This document shows, in pieces, positions 47,255 to 57,480 of a stretch of 64,000 nt of DNA. Where the stretch lies: assembly GCA_016647705.1 (NCBI GenBank), contig CM028338.1:18931577-18995576 (forward strand). The letters run 5' to 3'. A model generated the notes under the pieces. That model made no database searches and was not told where the DNA came from. It saw only the letters and a list, made by a program, of their open reading frames with translations. This stretch comes from Eucommia ulmoides (taxonomy: Eukaryota; Streptophyta; Magnoliopsida; Garryales; Eucommiaceae). Positions within the stretch are counted from its first letter, which is position 1; each line of letters opens with the position of its first letter. The translations under genes were made by a program, and so were the position numbers.

Positions 47255-48116
47255 TGTTCACGATCAAGTACCTTCCTCTGGGATTGGTGTTTGGATTAGT
47301 TGAATACTATAATTAACATAGTTTAATATTATCTAAACGGTTCAAGAATTGTTTTGAGTTTTCTAATCGAAAAACTAAATTAAACCTAAACAACTTTGGA
47401 TCAAATCTATTAAAATGAATTGCCTATGGATTAATTTTGTTCACTAATACATGTTTGATTTCGTTTAGTTAACAATAACGGTGTTTATCCTATCCGACAA
47501 TCTAGGTATCGTAAACACACTCACTATCTCTCCCGAGCGTAAAGTGAGCGAATATGTACCTCGTATCAACGTTGATATCCCTATCTAACGTCTAAACAAG
47601 TATATGAGTCTTGATCCAACCTCACGGATTGCATACTTTCCCAAGTCATTAGATCATCGTGATGTGTTTAACCCTAGTCCGAATCCGGGGTTACCTCTCT
47701 CGAGTGTCAAACCCCATATTCTAAAACCAGCTCTAATACCATAACAAGCTTATCAAGGATGTAATAAAATGGTAAACACAGTCAGATTTAGACAAACAAC
47801 CGTTAAAGAAACGTATATTCAATCAAACATATATATACATGAACTACATCAACCCCTACATAATATCTACTTAGCCTACCATGATCACAACCATATAAAC
47901 ATTAAAACAATAGAAATACATCATCGTTGAAGATATAACATTTAAATACAAAGAGGGAAACAATGATAGAAAGGCAAATCAAAGAGTGGGGTGTTCTACT
48001 TTCGCCAAAACCATTACGAAATCTCTTCATCTTCTTCACAAATGAGATCTCCTCTTCTCTCAAAATATGGATAAGAACAAGTGTATAATGTTTTTCTAGG
48101 TTTAGTAGGAAGAGGG
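47255..48116 (-). repeat. 5' LTR of Y, inner part
   Basis: A minus-strand LTR from the 3' terminus TGTTCACG (adjacent to the primer site) to position 48116, where a plus-strand LTR of the same superfamily is inserted. It resumes at 49473. The two parts total about 1258 bp. Confidence 0.88.
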
Positions 48117-49472
48117 TGATATGTGTAATTTACCTATCTATTTTTAAACCGAACTTGTTAGTTTTTGAGTATGTTTATTACGTATGATTATGTTTTAATA
48201 CGTTTTTATTCTTTTTGTTAAAAATCAGGTGTATGGGGTGAAAGGGGATGAAAACAGATCACAAATGATCAAATCGAATAAAGAATGGTAGGAAAACAAG
48301 CATAAGGGCAAAATTCAAACCTGCAACTCACCGCCACGATGGTCAACATGTAGAGAAGGACATCACCGCCGTGGCGGTGAAACCACAGAAAGGTCCCTGC
48401 TCCCACTGCTAAGTCCACCACCAAGGCCATGACTTAATCGACATGCCCACCGCCGCGGCGGTCACTCTACACCAGAATTAAATATTTATTTAGATATTTT
48501 ATTCCCTATTTCTTATCCTCTCCTCTTCCATTCGGCCATGAGAGCTCATTTAGGGTTAGTATATTTTAGAGAGAGTTTTGGGGAGTGTTCAACCAATTTC
48601 GAATGAGAAGAACACGTTGCAAAAAAGGAGAAGCGATCCCGAAGCGTTTTTAGCGGCAAATCTTTGGACTACGACTAAGTTTCTTTCATTTCTTCTTTAT
48701 TTTTTTAACTTCGATAGGTTGTTCAGCATGTTTAGCTCATTTTTTCTTGTATAAATGGTTATGTCCATGAGCTAAATGGATTTTGTCTAGGGATTAATAA
48801 TATTTATGAAAATGTTGTTTGTTTGAGCTTGTGTTTCGTTTATCGTTGTTCTTCGCTATTTTGACTGTGTTTACCATATTGTTATGTTTATTATGCTTAG
48901 ATAGATATATTGAGAATATGGGGTTTGACACTCAGGAGAGGTAACCCCGAATTTGGACTAGATTAAACACAACATGACGATCCAATAACTCGGGAGGGAG
49001 TTAAAAAGTGTGTAATCAATGACGTTGGGGTGAGACTCATGTGACGTAGTGTCGTTAAGACATTGAGAGGGACTTCTTCGTTGACACGAAGTCGCATATT
49101 CACTCGTCTTATACTCGGGAGAGGTGGCGAGTGAGTTTACGATACAGAGATTGTCTGATAGGTCGAACGTCGTTATTGTAAACTAAACGAGACCAAACAC
49201 GTTTTTATAAACAAAGTTAATCCCTAGGTAATTTTTTCCCTAAACATCTCAATATAATATTAGTATAATTAGATTAATTAACTTAGTATTAGTATTAATT
49301 AATTATAAACACATTTTTACCGCCTAGATAAAATTAGGTTATGATAATCGTGGTACTCGATAATAATCTTAACCAATCCCTGTGGACACGATACCCCTAC
49401 TCTCCCCATCTATACTAAAACTTGACCCGTACACTTGCGGTAAGAGTGGCGTGCGTTAATTACGCACCACCA
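48117..49472 (+). mobile_element. Athila-type solo LTR nested in Y's LTR
   Basis: The 1356-bp plus-strand LTR starts TGATATGTGTA and ends TTACGCACCACCA. It lies inside the minus-strand 5' LTR of Y, whose sequence continues on both sides ('gtaggaagaggg' ... 'aaaggcatataaaac'). The flanks GAGGG (48112-48116) and AAAGG (49473-49477) differ by two transitions and are probably a decayed target duplication. A palindrome cluster is at about 48335-48470. Confidence 0.87.
48335..48470 (+). repeat. CACCGC..GCGGTG palindrome cluster, CCGCGG type
   Basis: It contains 'caccgccacgatggtc', 'caccgccgtggcggtga' and 'caccgccgcggcggtc'. This is the GC-rich version of the motif, as at 15.0 kb, although this LTR otherwise resembles the shorter LTR type. 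Confidence 0.85.
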
Positions 49473-49868
49473 AAAGGCATATAAAACAAGGATCAAAATA
49501 TCTAAAAAAAAATATATCGCAAAAGATCTAATCCAGTTGCCTGATTGACCGCTGCAGTGATGGTAAGTCAGTGGGCATTCTGTGCTTTCACCACTGCAGC
49601 AGTGGACAAGCAGAATGTTTCAATTGTTTTTGCTTATTCATCGCTATAGCGGTGAGACTCACCGTTGTAACGGTGAAGTTGTTGGCTCTCTCTTTGATCC
49701 TCTTCATCGTTTTTCCACCGATTTCCTATCAATTTACTTGATTATCAACCATTTACATCCCTACATCTGATTTACACAAAAACAAACATAAACACTTTAA
49801 AATATTACTAAAACGCTCGAAAACTACCAAATTCGGTTTGGAAATAGATAGCTATTTTCAACCTATCA
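49473..49868 (-). repeat. 5' LTR of Y, outer part
   Basis: The continuation of Y's 5' LTR, containing CTGCAG-type palindromes at 49545-49675 ('gaccgctgcagtgatgg', 'caccactgcagcagtgg', 'catcgctatagcggtgag') and ending in the LTR terminus ...CCTATCA at 49868. The right target duplication TTCAA follows. Confidence 0.9.
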
Positions 49869-50550
49869 TTCAACAAGTTACCAAAACTTGGGGGATAATT
49901 CCAATATTTTGGCGCCATGGATTGACACTCCGAACCAGCCTGTTGAGTCTTTCCCCACCCTGGAAGAGATATTTGCTGCAGTTTTGGGGAAAACTCAATT
50001 TTTTTAGAGGGAGACAAATGACCGTCTCAATGAGCATAAGGTTAGTCTTAACAATATTGAGATAACCTGTTTTGAAATTGATGAGATCGTAAAGTCTCTT
50101 GAGACTCAAATCAGTTAGCTTATTTACTTCATTGAGCCCGAGTCAGAAACGGTGGCATTGAGAAATACACATGTCACATCCGAATGTGAAAGCCACTGTG
50201 AGGAACCAAATGTGAGCAGGAGGAACTTGGGTGCATTTTATGATGATTATTCTACTGAGAAGAAAATCCAAGCGCGGATCGACGATTTTAATTCTTCACC
50301 ATTTGAGATCCACATTGTGATGCCACCATCGATCGAAAACAATCATATCTATGAGGATCCGATGTGGCTCACCTGTCCTCCCTCGCTTCCAGTACCGTTC
50401 TATCAAGCCAACCAAGCACATGAGATGGAACAGAATCGAGTTAAAAATACAGGCCAATTATTTCCACATCTCGCCAATCTTGAGGGAGTTCTGAATCAAG
50501 ACCCGTATGTTGTGTTGTATGACACATACTACGGGCGGAAGCTCAAATAA
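49869..50550 (+). pseudogene. gag-like ORF of X, second part
   Basis: The first five bases are the duplicated TTCAA; coding resumes at 49874 in phase with 37822. It reads SYQNLGDNSNILAPWIDTP, then RLNEHKVSLNNIEI and SLETQIS (the gag C-terminal coiled part seen in Y as IETQIGQ), then about 130 residues I do not recognise (EPESETVAL ... YYGRKLK) to a stop at 50548. Two in-frame TAG codons (50005, 50116) break it; the stretch 50152-50550 is open. In Y the same place leads to protease, so in X the gag is followed by a different C-terminal extension. Its function is unknown. Confidence 0.85.
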
Positions 50551-52118
50551 ATTAAGCCATCACTGCCGACTTCATTCGGAGGCGAGATTATCTCGCCTCC
50601 CAGGTACGTGTTCAAAAACCCCTTCGTCGTTATGCTATATTTCAATTATTGAGATCGATGTTGGGTCATTGTGGATACTGCCCGTTTTAAGTTTGGGGGT
50701 GATGTGTAGTATGTTAGTATATTTTTTTTGTTATTAGTTATATAGTTTAAGTTAATTTATTGTTTAATTGTATGCATGTTTGTTTAGTTTAGTATAAATA
50801 TGTTATGTTTGTAGTTGTTGTTGTTGTGTATTGAGTTTTGTAGTTCATCTACGCCATTACTCGATGATGAATTTATCCCTTAGTTGTTTATCGAGGTTGA
50901 GCATAATACCCATTCATGTGTGTTCTATGTGCTTGGAATGACGATTAGGTAAAAGTTATTTTTTATCCTAAATTGCACGATCACGTAGACTCATTGTATA
51001 GCTATTCAAACGATTTGACACCGATTATTTAGTAGCAGGTTCATAACAATTTTAAAGAATCTAGAACTTGATTGGGGGAAACTTGAGGCGAAATTCTAGG
51101 CGAGGTAGTTCAGGAGTCATGATTTAGGCTTTCATTTTTATCGTTTGAGCCTTTGTAGCTTACCTTATAAAATGTTTACCCCTTATTACCCTATCGAAGC
51201 CTATAGCCGTTTCAATTCTAAACAGGTAACAAATGCCCTGGCCAATAAAACTTTTTCCAAACTTAAGTCGCTAAACCAAAGGTACAATGTGAGTCAAAAT
51301 CAAGTTAGCATTTATTTATGCTACTTGAAGTGAACGGTTGTGTTTTGGGCGAATGTTTGATTGGTTCGGTATTAGAGTACTCGTTTGTTATTATATTATC
51401 GTATTCCCATACCCCTTTAATTATTCAAATCAAATAAGTTTGGGGATGTGGTTTGATCCAAAAAAAAAAAACTTATGTAAATATAGTTCTATTTTCGTTT
51501 CTTTCGACAAGTGAGTACAATGTTCTTAAATGTTTGTTAAAGGTTGTGTTTCTTAAATGTTTGGGTTTACGAGTGAGATTGAGCACCAAGCGTTGTGCCT
51601 TGGCTTTCGTTGAATTATAACGGTTACCTGTTTTCTATTCCTGGCATACCCTTGGCCATTTTCCAAAAACCGAACCAAGCCTTATTGATCTTTTTGAGCT
51701 TCCAAGCCTACATTAGTGGAGAGTCAAACCCAGCCAAGCATATGCATTGCCTAATCCTTTACGGTTAAAGTCATCAGCTTAGTTAGTGAATAATTCAATC
51801 CGGTGTTTGGATAGTTATATCATTGCGTTTTCACACACACACTTTGAATGGATCTAGAATGACCTTTACTGATATTGAGTGTTGAAATTCTAGAACACCA
51901 CGTGGTGTGTTTTATTCCTGAACGTGATTTGATTAGGGGCCGTTGAGGGAAAAACATTTTGGTTTATTAGGTGAATTCGGAACTCGCATGCCATTACTTC
52001 TAGTTCATTTATGTTTTTTCATGTTTAGTATTAAAGTTAGTTAATTACTCATGGTAGTTTAATTTATTGTGTGGGTGTTTTGCTTGAGGACTAGCAAAAT
52101 TCTAAGTTTGGGGGTGTT
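50551..52118 (+). other. non-coding internal region and PPT of X
   Basis: No protein is recognisable. It has an inverted motif 'gaggcgagattatctcgcctcc' (50580-50601) shared with the gag-less element, purine tracts AAGTTTGGGGGT at 50689 and AAGTTTGGGGATG at 51437, and the polypurine tract AAGTTTGGGGGTGTT at 52104-52118 before the LTR. It is collinear with 34829-36092. Confidence 0.8.
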
Positions 52119-53539
52119 TCATAGGTTGATTTTTTTTATCTATTTCCAAGCCGATTTTGATGGTTTTCGAGTGTTAATGTAATTTTTTAATATATTTTAA
52201 TTCATTTTTATTTGTTTTGGTATAAATCAGGTGTTTAGGACGAAAAGGGATGAAAATGGTTGAAAATCGAGTAAATCAGTGGGACGTCGGTGGAGAAAAG
52301 TTGAAAAAGGCCAAGTTCAAAAACTGCAGGCTCATCGCTGCAACAGTGAAAACCACCGCTGCAGCGATCAATCAAATTGAAACATTCTACTTGACCATCG
52401 CTGTAATAGTGAACTTTACCACTGCAATTATGGTCTCCACCGCTGCAGCAGTCAACTTACTGAAACCTACTGACTTCCCACCGCTGTAGCGGTGCTTCCC
52501 ACTGTTGCAGTGGTCCGACACCAAGTGGCTTAGATATTTTGGGATATTTTCTTAGATATTTTGGATCCCTTAATATCCCCATTTCTCCCTCATACCTTGC
52601 ACATTTTTGGGAACACTTTGGGAGTGTTTTTTAGAGCTCTCAACCAACGAAAGAGAAAGAACACAATTAGAGAAGAGAAAACAAGATCGGAGCGGTTTTT
52701 ACGGACGTCATCCTTCATATAACGGCTATTCTCCTTCGTTTCTTTCTTTATTCTTAACTCGTTTTGGTTGTTTGATCATGTATATATTGATTATTGTTGA
52801 ATATTTGGTTATAGCCAAGAGATAAACGTTGATTATCTATAGGATTGATGTAGTTTACTAATATATGTTGTTTGAGTAAATCGTGTTTCATTAACGGTTG
52901 TTCATCTCTATTCGATTGTGTTTACCATTTTATTATTTCCATTATATACTTGTTATGGAATTTTTGTTGGTTTGAGAATACGGGGTTTGATACTCGAGAG
53001 AGGTAACCCCGAATTCGGACTAGGGTTTAAGCATAATGTGACGATCCAAAGACTCGGGAGAGTATTAGAAAGTATGCAATCCATGAGGTTGGGGCGAGAC
53101 TCATGTGATTAGTGTCATTTAGACGCTAGATAGGGACATCGGCGTTGACACGAAGTCGCATATTCATTCACTTTACACTCGAGAGAGGTAGTGAGTGAGT
53201 TTTCGATACCTAGATTGTCGGATAGTTTGAATACCATTAATGTAAACTAGATTGGATCAAGTACGTGTAAGTAAACGAAGTTAATCCCTAGATAATATAT
53301 TCCCATATAATATATATTTAGCATTGTAATTTAATTAGTTAATTTATTTAGTTTAGCATATATCTAATAACAAAAACCCTAAATTTAATCGCCTAGATAA
53401 AATTTGGTTATAATAATCGTGGTACTTAACGACAATTTAATCTAATCCTTGTGGATATGATAACCCTTCTCATTCACTATTCTACAAAACTTGACCCGTA
53501 CACTTGCGGTGAAAGTAGCGACGTAATATTCCACTACCA
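52119..53539 (+). repeat. 3' LTR of X
   Basis: The 1421-bp LTR starts TCATAGGTTGA (TG mutated to TC) and ends TTCCACTACCA. It is collinear with 36093-37405; a palindrome cluster of the CTGCAG type is at 52330-52520. The next bases (CCTGTCTGTATCC) are copia gag of element Z on the minus strand, so X inserted into that gag. Confidence 0.9.
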
Positions 53540-54561
53540 CCTGTCTGTATCCTCTCAACCTTTGATTTTTTTCCATTTGAATCATTGATATTTCTATTTG
53601 CTCGTGTCACTTGTGGTTTCCTGGTGATATTTAATCTTGGTTTTGGCAAATTTTTTCTCTTTGCACATGTCTTTCGTGGCTTCTTTACAACTTCACCTCT
53701 TATCTTTAGTGAATCTTTTCGCTTTGTATGCATCGCTTGTAGATCCTTGATGACTTTTTGTCTTGACTTGGATATAACTTCTTTGTTTGTTCCTTCGGAT
53801 CCACTTCTGACATTATAGAATTCTGCACAAGACATTTCAACAGTTCTCTTCGATATCCATTTCATTTTGGATCCGTCCTTGTTACACATAAATTTAGGGT
53901 TTCTGAATGGACATGATACTTTAAAATGTCTAACTCTATTGCAATAATAGCATCTCAAGTTTGATCGATTATCATAGAAAGCACATAATGTAGAACAATA
54001 ATCATTTCTAACAACATCAACAAAACTGTCACTAGCTTGTGATAAAGGATGAGACAATGAAACATATCCACTTTGCCTAGAAAAATTATTTTCAGAATCT
54101 CTCGAAACAGAATTATGGTCGGATTTTTATTTTTCAAAAATGTTCTTAAGTAAATTGATTTTAGAAACAACAGCTGACCTTTACTTAGAAATCATGGCAA
54201 GATTATTTTTTAAAACTCTGTTTTCCTTTTCAAGAGAATCCACTTTATAGAGCAAATTATTAATTTCAAAAATAATATCCGAAAATTATTTTATACCACA
54301 ATAATCATCCAAATTCACTTTAGATTTTCGGACACTTTTTCCTCCATTTTTAAAAGAATCTATTTTTCTTTTTAAACTCAACCTCTCTTTAGCAAAAAGT
54401 AGTGTCAAATAAAGTAATTTTTCCATAACAATATGGATATTTTCATTATCATTATCTCCATCACTACCAGTAGTACCACAAGAATCATAAATTACATTAT
54501 TATATAGGAATCTATCACCATCAAGAGAGGATACACAAAAAACATCATCCATGGTGTACAC
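53540..54561 (-). pseudogene. copia gag of Z, truncated by X
   Basis: From ATG near 54561 (MYTMDDVFCVSSLDGDRFLY) the minus strand encodes an acidic stretch, a charged coiled-coil-like region with stops, then SHPLSQASDSFVDVVRND. A zinc knuckle RCYYCNRVRHFKVSC (near 53965-53925; CX2CX4HX4C intact) follows, and then a basic tail of three 21-residue repeats (SRQKVIK..., IRGEVVKK..., PRLNITRK...). The last codons run into X's LTR at 53539, so residues after that point in the open frame are not gag. The start matches the short N-terminus of the gag at 27947. It is non-functional because of stops and truncation. Confidence 0.88.
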
Positions 54562-54600
54562 GTGACCGATTTAGCTAGGATATTAAGCCTAACAAGTTAA

Positions 54601-54619
54601 AATCAGCTCTGATGTCAAT
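54601..54619 (-). other. initiator-Met tRNA primer-binding site of Z
   Basis: The minus strand reads ATTGACATCAGAGCTGATT directly after the 5' LTR. It contains the copia PBS TGGTATCAGAGC with two changes. Confidence 0.85.
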
Positions 54620-56938
54620 TGTTGGCCCAGTGAGCTACCCAAGAAGGGGTGAAATGGGTAGATAAAAATTAATTCAAATAAATTTTTTTTAAAAATCAAA
54701 TAATTAATTTTTACCTTAAATTAATTATTATCTATATAGCAGCGAAAATTAAGTATCAACAAGGTGCATACCAAACAACACAAAAATAAACAAATAAAAG
54801 AAACCATAAATTTATACTGCTTTACTAAGTTATTCTTGGCTAATCTAGTCCCTTAAGCTCCGCGGAGAGTCGCACCTACTAATCACTATGATCTCTTTAA
54901 CTAGGTAGGAACTAAACCCTTACAAAACGATTCTTTTCGCAAGTTCATAATCAACTTTTACAATTCTTTTTCACAGGCTCAAGAATAACCCCATCTTTTT
55001 CATAGGCTAAAGATTAAACAAATTCTTTTATACTTAGTTCACAAATCAAACCTCACAAAAACGCTCCAAATATCCTTTTACCCGGTAAAGATTGAATCGT
55101 GACAAAATCACCCAAATTAATTCTATCAATGAATAATTAACACCTAATCTTTTTATACTTTAGGCAATGATCAAAACCTCAATCTCTTTACCAGAATAGA
55201 TTGAAACCAACTACCCTTGATTAGACATTCCTAATAGTATCTAATCCGACACTCAACTCACCAATTACAAAATTGATAAGTGATTTTCCTACTCGGAGCT
55301 TCTACCACCCCAGATAAATTTGAACTCGATTAATATCCTAATACTAGTAATAGAAACACAGTGAGAATTTCAAAATTTGATTTTAAACAAAAAATGGGTA
55401 GTAAGCAATTTAGCACGTAATCAGATTTTCTTAAGAAATTGTTTCAAAAATAATTTTCAATTTAAAAACAAGCAAACAATTTCAAAGATCAAATTCCAAG
55501 TAAAATATGATACGAGTAAACAATCAATTAATAGTGATCAATTTGGAACAATCTCACCAAGAATCCACTGATAAATATGATAAACAATGTAACCTAAAGT
55601 CGGTAATCAACAATAATCCACTTAAAAATATCTCAAGAATGATTCTCAAGAAAATTCTCACAACAATCTCAGTATGATAACTCTTAGAAAGCATAAGAAC
55701 TGAATAGCTCTTTAGAATTAAATGATTGGGATTTTTTAAACCTCAAAAACGCAGGTTTATTTATAAGGGATTAGAACAACCCTTCTAACAGCTAGTTCCT
55801 ATATTTCATGACAAATAATTACTCCAACAACCCCCTTATATGATTAAGACTCATTCCTGGTATAATTCACTTAATTATATCTTTTAAAACATTCAATTTT
55901 GTCCCTTAAACTTATACTCAATCTCTATTAGATAAGATAGAAAGAATTTCATAAACCAAATTGAGATATATCCAAAATACTTGAACCATATCTAAAGAGA
56001 TATTAAAATATTAACTAAATAGCTCAAAAACTATCAAATCCCAAAGATATCTCGCATATCTTAACCATAAAATGGCTAGTAACGGTTATTTTTTGGATCA
56101 AAACCATAAAAATCTCAAATCCTGAAACTGGCCATCGGTTGACCGACTAACACCCATCGGTCGATCGCCCAATTCAGGACATAGCCCAAGCCAAAATTCC
56201 TTCACCATAAGTCGACCACCCATTAAGTAACTGTCGATCGAACAATTCAAAGAGTTTCATAAGTCGATTTACCTGTTGACCTAACGATTCAAAGAGTTCA
56301 TCTTTTAACCATAAGTTGACATACTTGTCGACTGAGAGATTCAGAGAGTTTGTCTCACTTTCATAAGTCAACCTACCTATCGAATGACCAATTCAGGGAC
56401 TGAACCTTCTTCTCTGCTCCATTCCATCGGTTGACCGATCAATTTGTGTAGGTCGACCGATTGAGCTGGAACCTCTCCTTAATTAGTTTTCTACTAAATT
56501 TCTTCGATATTTTTGCCCCTTCAATCGATATTTTTTCTCGGTTAACTCCACTAAATCCTTAAATTCAATTTTAATTAATTATCTTTCTTAAATCAATTGT
56601 TTCTTCTTCAATTACACATAGGAGCAAATATGTTAGCTAATTAGGATCCTATCAAAAACACACATAATTGTAAAAATGTTTTGTCTCACGTGTGATCCTA
56701 ATCGAGATACATTAAGAGTAAAAATTTAACCTGAGTTATTTTCTCTAGGTTCTTCAAATTCTTCGATCTCTTAACATGCATCATCTTTGTTAATGTCGTT
56801 AGCATTCATTTAGCATTTTTCTCAATATCTTCATGATAATCTCTTCACTAGAACTAATAAACTGAAACACTCAAAAAAATTATTAGTTCCATCAAAAATA
56901 TCAATATTTAATTGTCCATAAAAATCTTAGGATCAACA
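54620..56938 (-). repeat. 5' LTR of copia element Z
   Basis: The 2319-bp minus-strand LTR runs from TGTTGATCC (56938) to GGGCCAACA (54620). A GTCGAC cluster, largely decayed to GTCGAT/GTCAAC forms, is at about 56130-56465; a TATA-like motif is on the minus strand near 55755 ('ccttataaataaacc'). Its 3' partner is not in the window, so the target duplication cannot be tested. Confidence 0.9.
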
Positions 56939-57480
56939 CCAATCATTACCAAATCTTTGAGAATCCTTCCTTCCACCCTAAATTTGTGCAACACAAAACA
57001 AAACCAAAGCAAGAGACTAGGTCCCTTAGGCCAAACAGATCCTAAGGAAGGCTCTGGAATGGCCTGTGCATTGGCCAATGCGCAGGCCCCCATACCTATA
57101 AATACAGGGGTCATCTTCTCATTTTCTTTAAGTCTTAAATGCCTTATTTCTCTCTCTAAACTCGAGCAACTGTCCAGAGTACTAGGTTTCTCAACTCTCC
57201 AATCCTGGAAGGTGTTCTTGAAGTTCTTGGAACAAGAACTTAAAGGATCGACGGTCACCGATCAACACCGAGCCAAGAAGATCAAAGAGGAAAGGGAGAT
57301 TAGCTATTTAGGGACGACCACATCACCTAAGTAGGGTGTTCTTGAGTTCTTGGCTAAGAACTCGAGGGATTAACGATTGTCGATCAACCACCGATCAAGA
57401 AGATCAAAGAGGAAAATGAGGTAAACACTTAGGGAAGACCACATCCCCTAAAGAGGTATTAAAAAAAAAAAAAAAACTAT
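56939..57480. other. unassigned segment with CCAAT, TATA, 124-bp repeat, poly-A
   Basis: It lies between two copia LTRs and resembles neither family. It has an ATTGGCCAAT motif (57070-57079), CTATAAATA (57096-57104), a CT-rich leader, two imperfect tandem repeats offset by 124 bp starting at 57211 and 57335 ('ggtgttcttg', 'aagaagatcaaagaggaaa', 'gaccacatc'), and a run of about 17 A at 57461-57477. Overlapping ORFs on both strands have no recognisable product. It could be a piece of another LTR or a reverse-transcribed transcript; I cannot decide. Confidence 0.6.
57096..57104 (+). promoter_or_regulatory. TATA box candidate with upstream CCAAT
   Basis: CTATAAATA, 17 bp after an ATTGGCCAAT palindrome and followed within 30 bp by a pyrimidine-rich stretch (TCATCTTCTCATTTTC). 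This is a conventional plant core-promoter layout. What it would drive is unknown. Confidence 0.5.

Larger units (their letters stand above)
37823..49868 (-). mobile_element. Athila-like gag-pol element Y inserted in X
   Basis: A minus-strand element flanked by TTCAA (37818-37822 and 49869-49873). In element order it has a 5' LTR (49868-47255, interrupted), primer site, gag, protease, reverse transcriptase, RNase H, integrase and a truncated 3' LTR-like piece. It carries three later insertions: 39094-41686, 45079-45900 and 48117-49472. Domain order and the integrase 'WHDK...LKSRWYGPF' tail place it in the Athila group of Ty3/gypsy. No envelope-like ORF is visible after integrase. Many stops make it inactive. 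Confidence 0.9.
36093..53539 (+). mobile_element. gag-only Athila-like element X, split by Y
   Basis: X runs 5' LTR (36093-37405), primer site, gag-like ORF (37543-37822 then 49874-50550), a 1.5-kb non-coding internal region, polypurine tract (52104-52118) and 3' LTR (52119-53539). It is interrupted by element Y (37823-49868) with target duplication TTCAA. Removing Y and one TTCAA restores one continuous 319-codon frame. Protease, reverse transcriptase and integrase are absent. The 3' end sits in the gag of copia element Z; the 5' flank is not unique sequence but a second copy's internal end, so the outer duplication cannot be checked. Confidence 0.88.

Noticed and set aside
56912..57334. Overlapping 116- and 140-codon ORFs in the orphan segment as a host gene
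   Set aside because: They overlap on opposite strands, include part of the adjacent LTR, cross a tandem repeat and have no recognisable domain.
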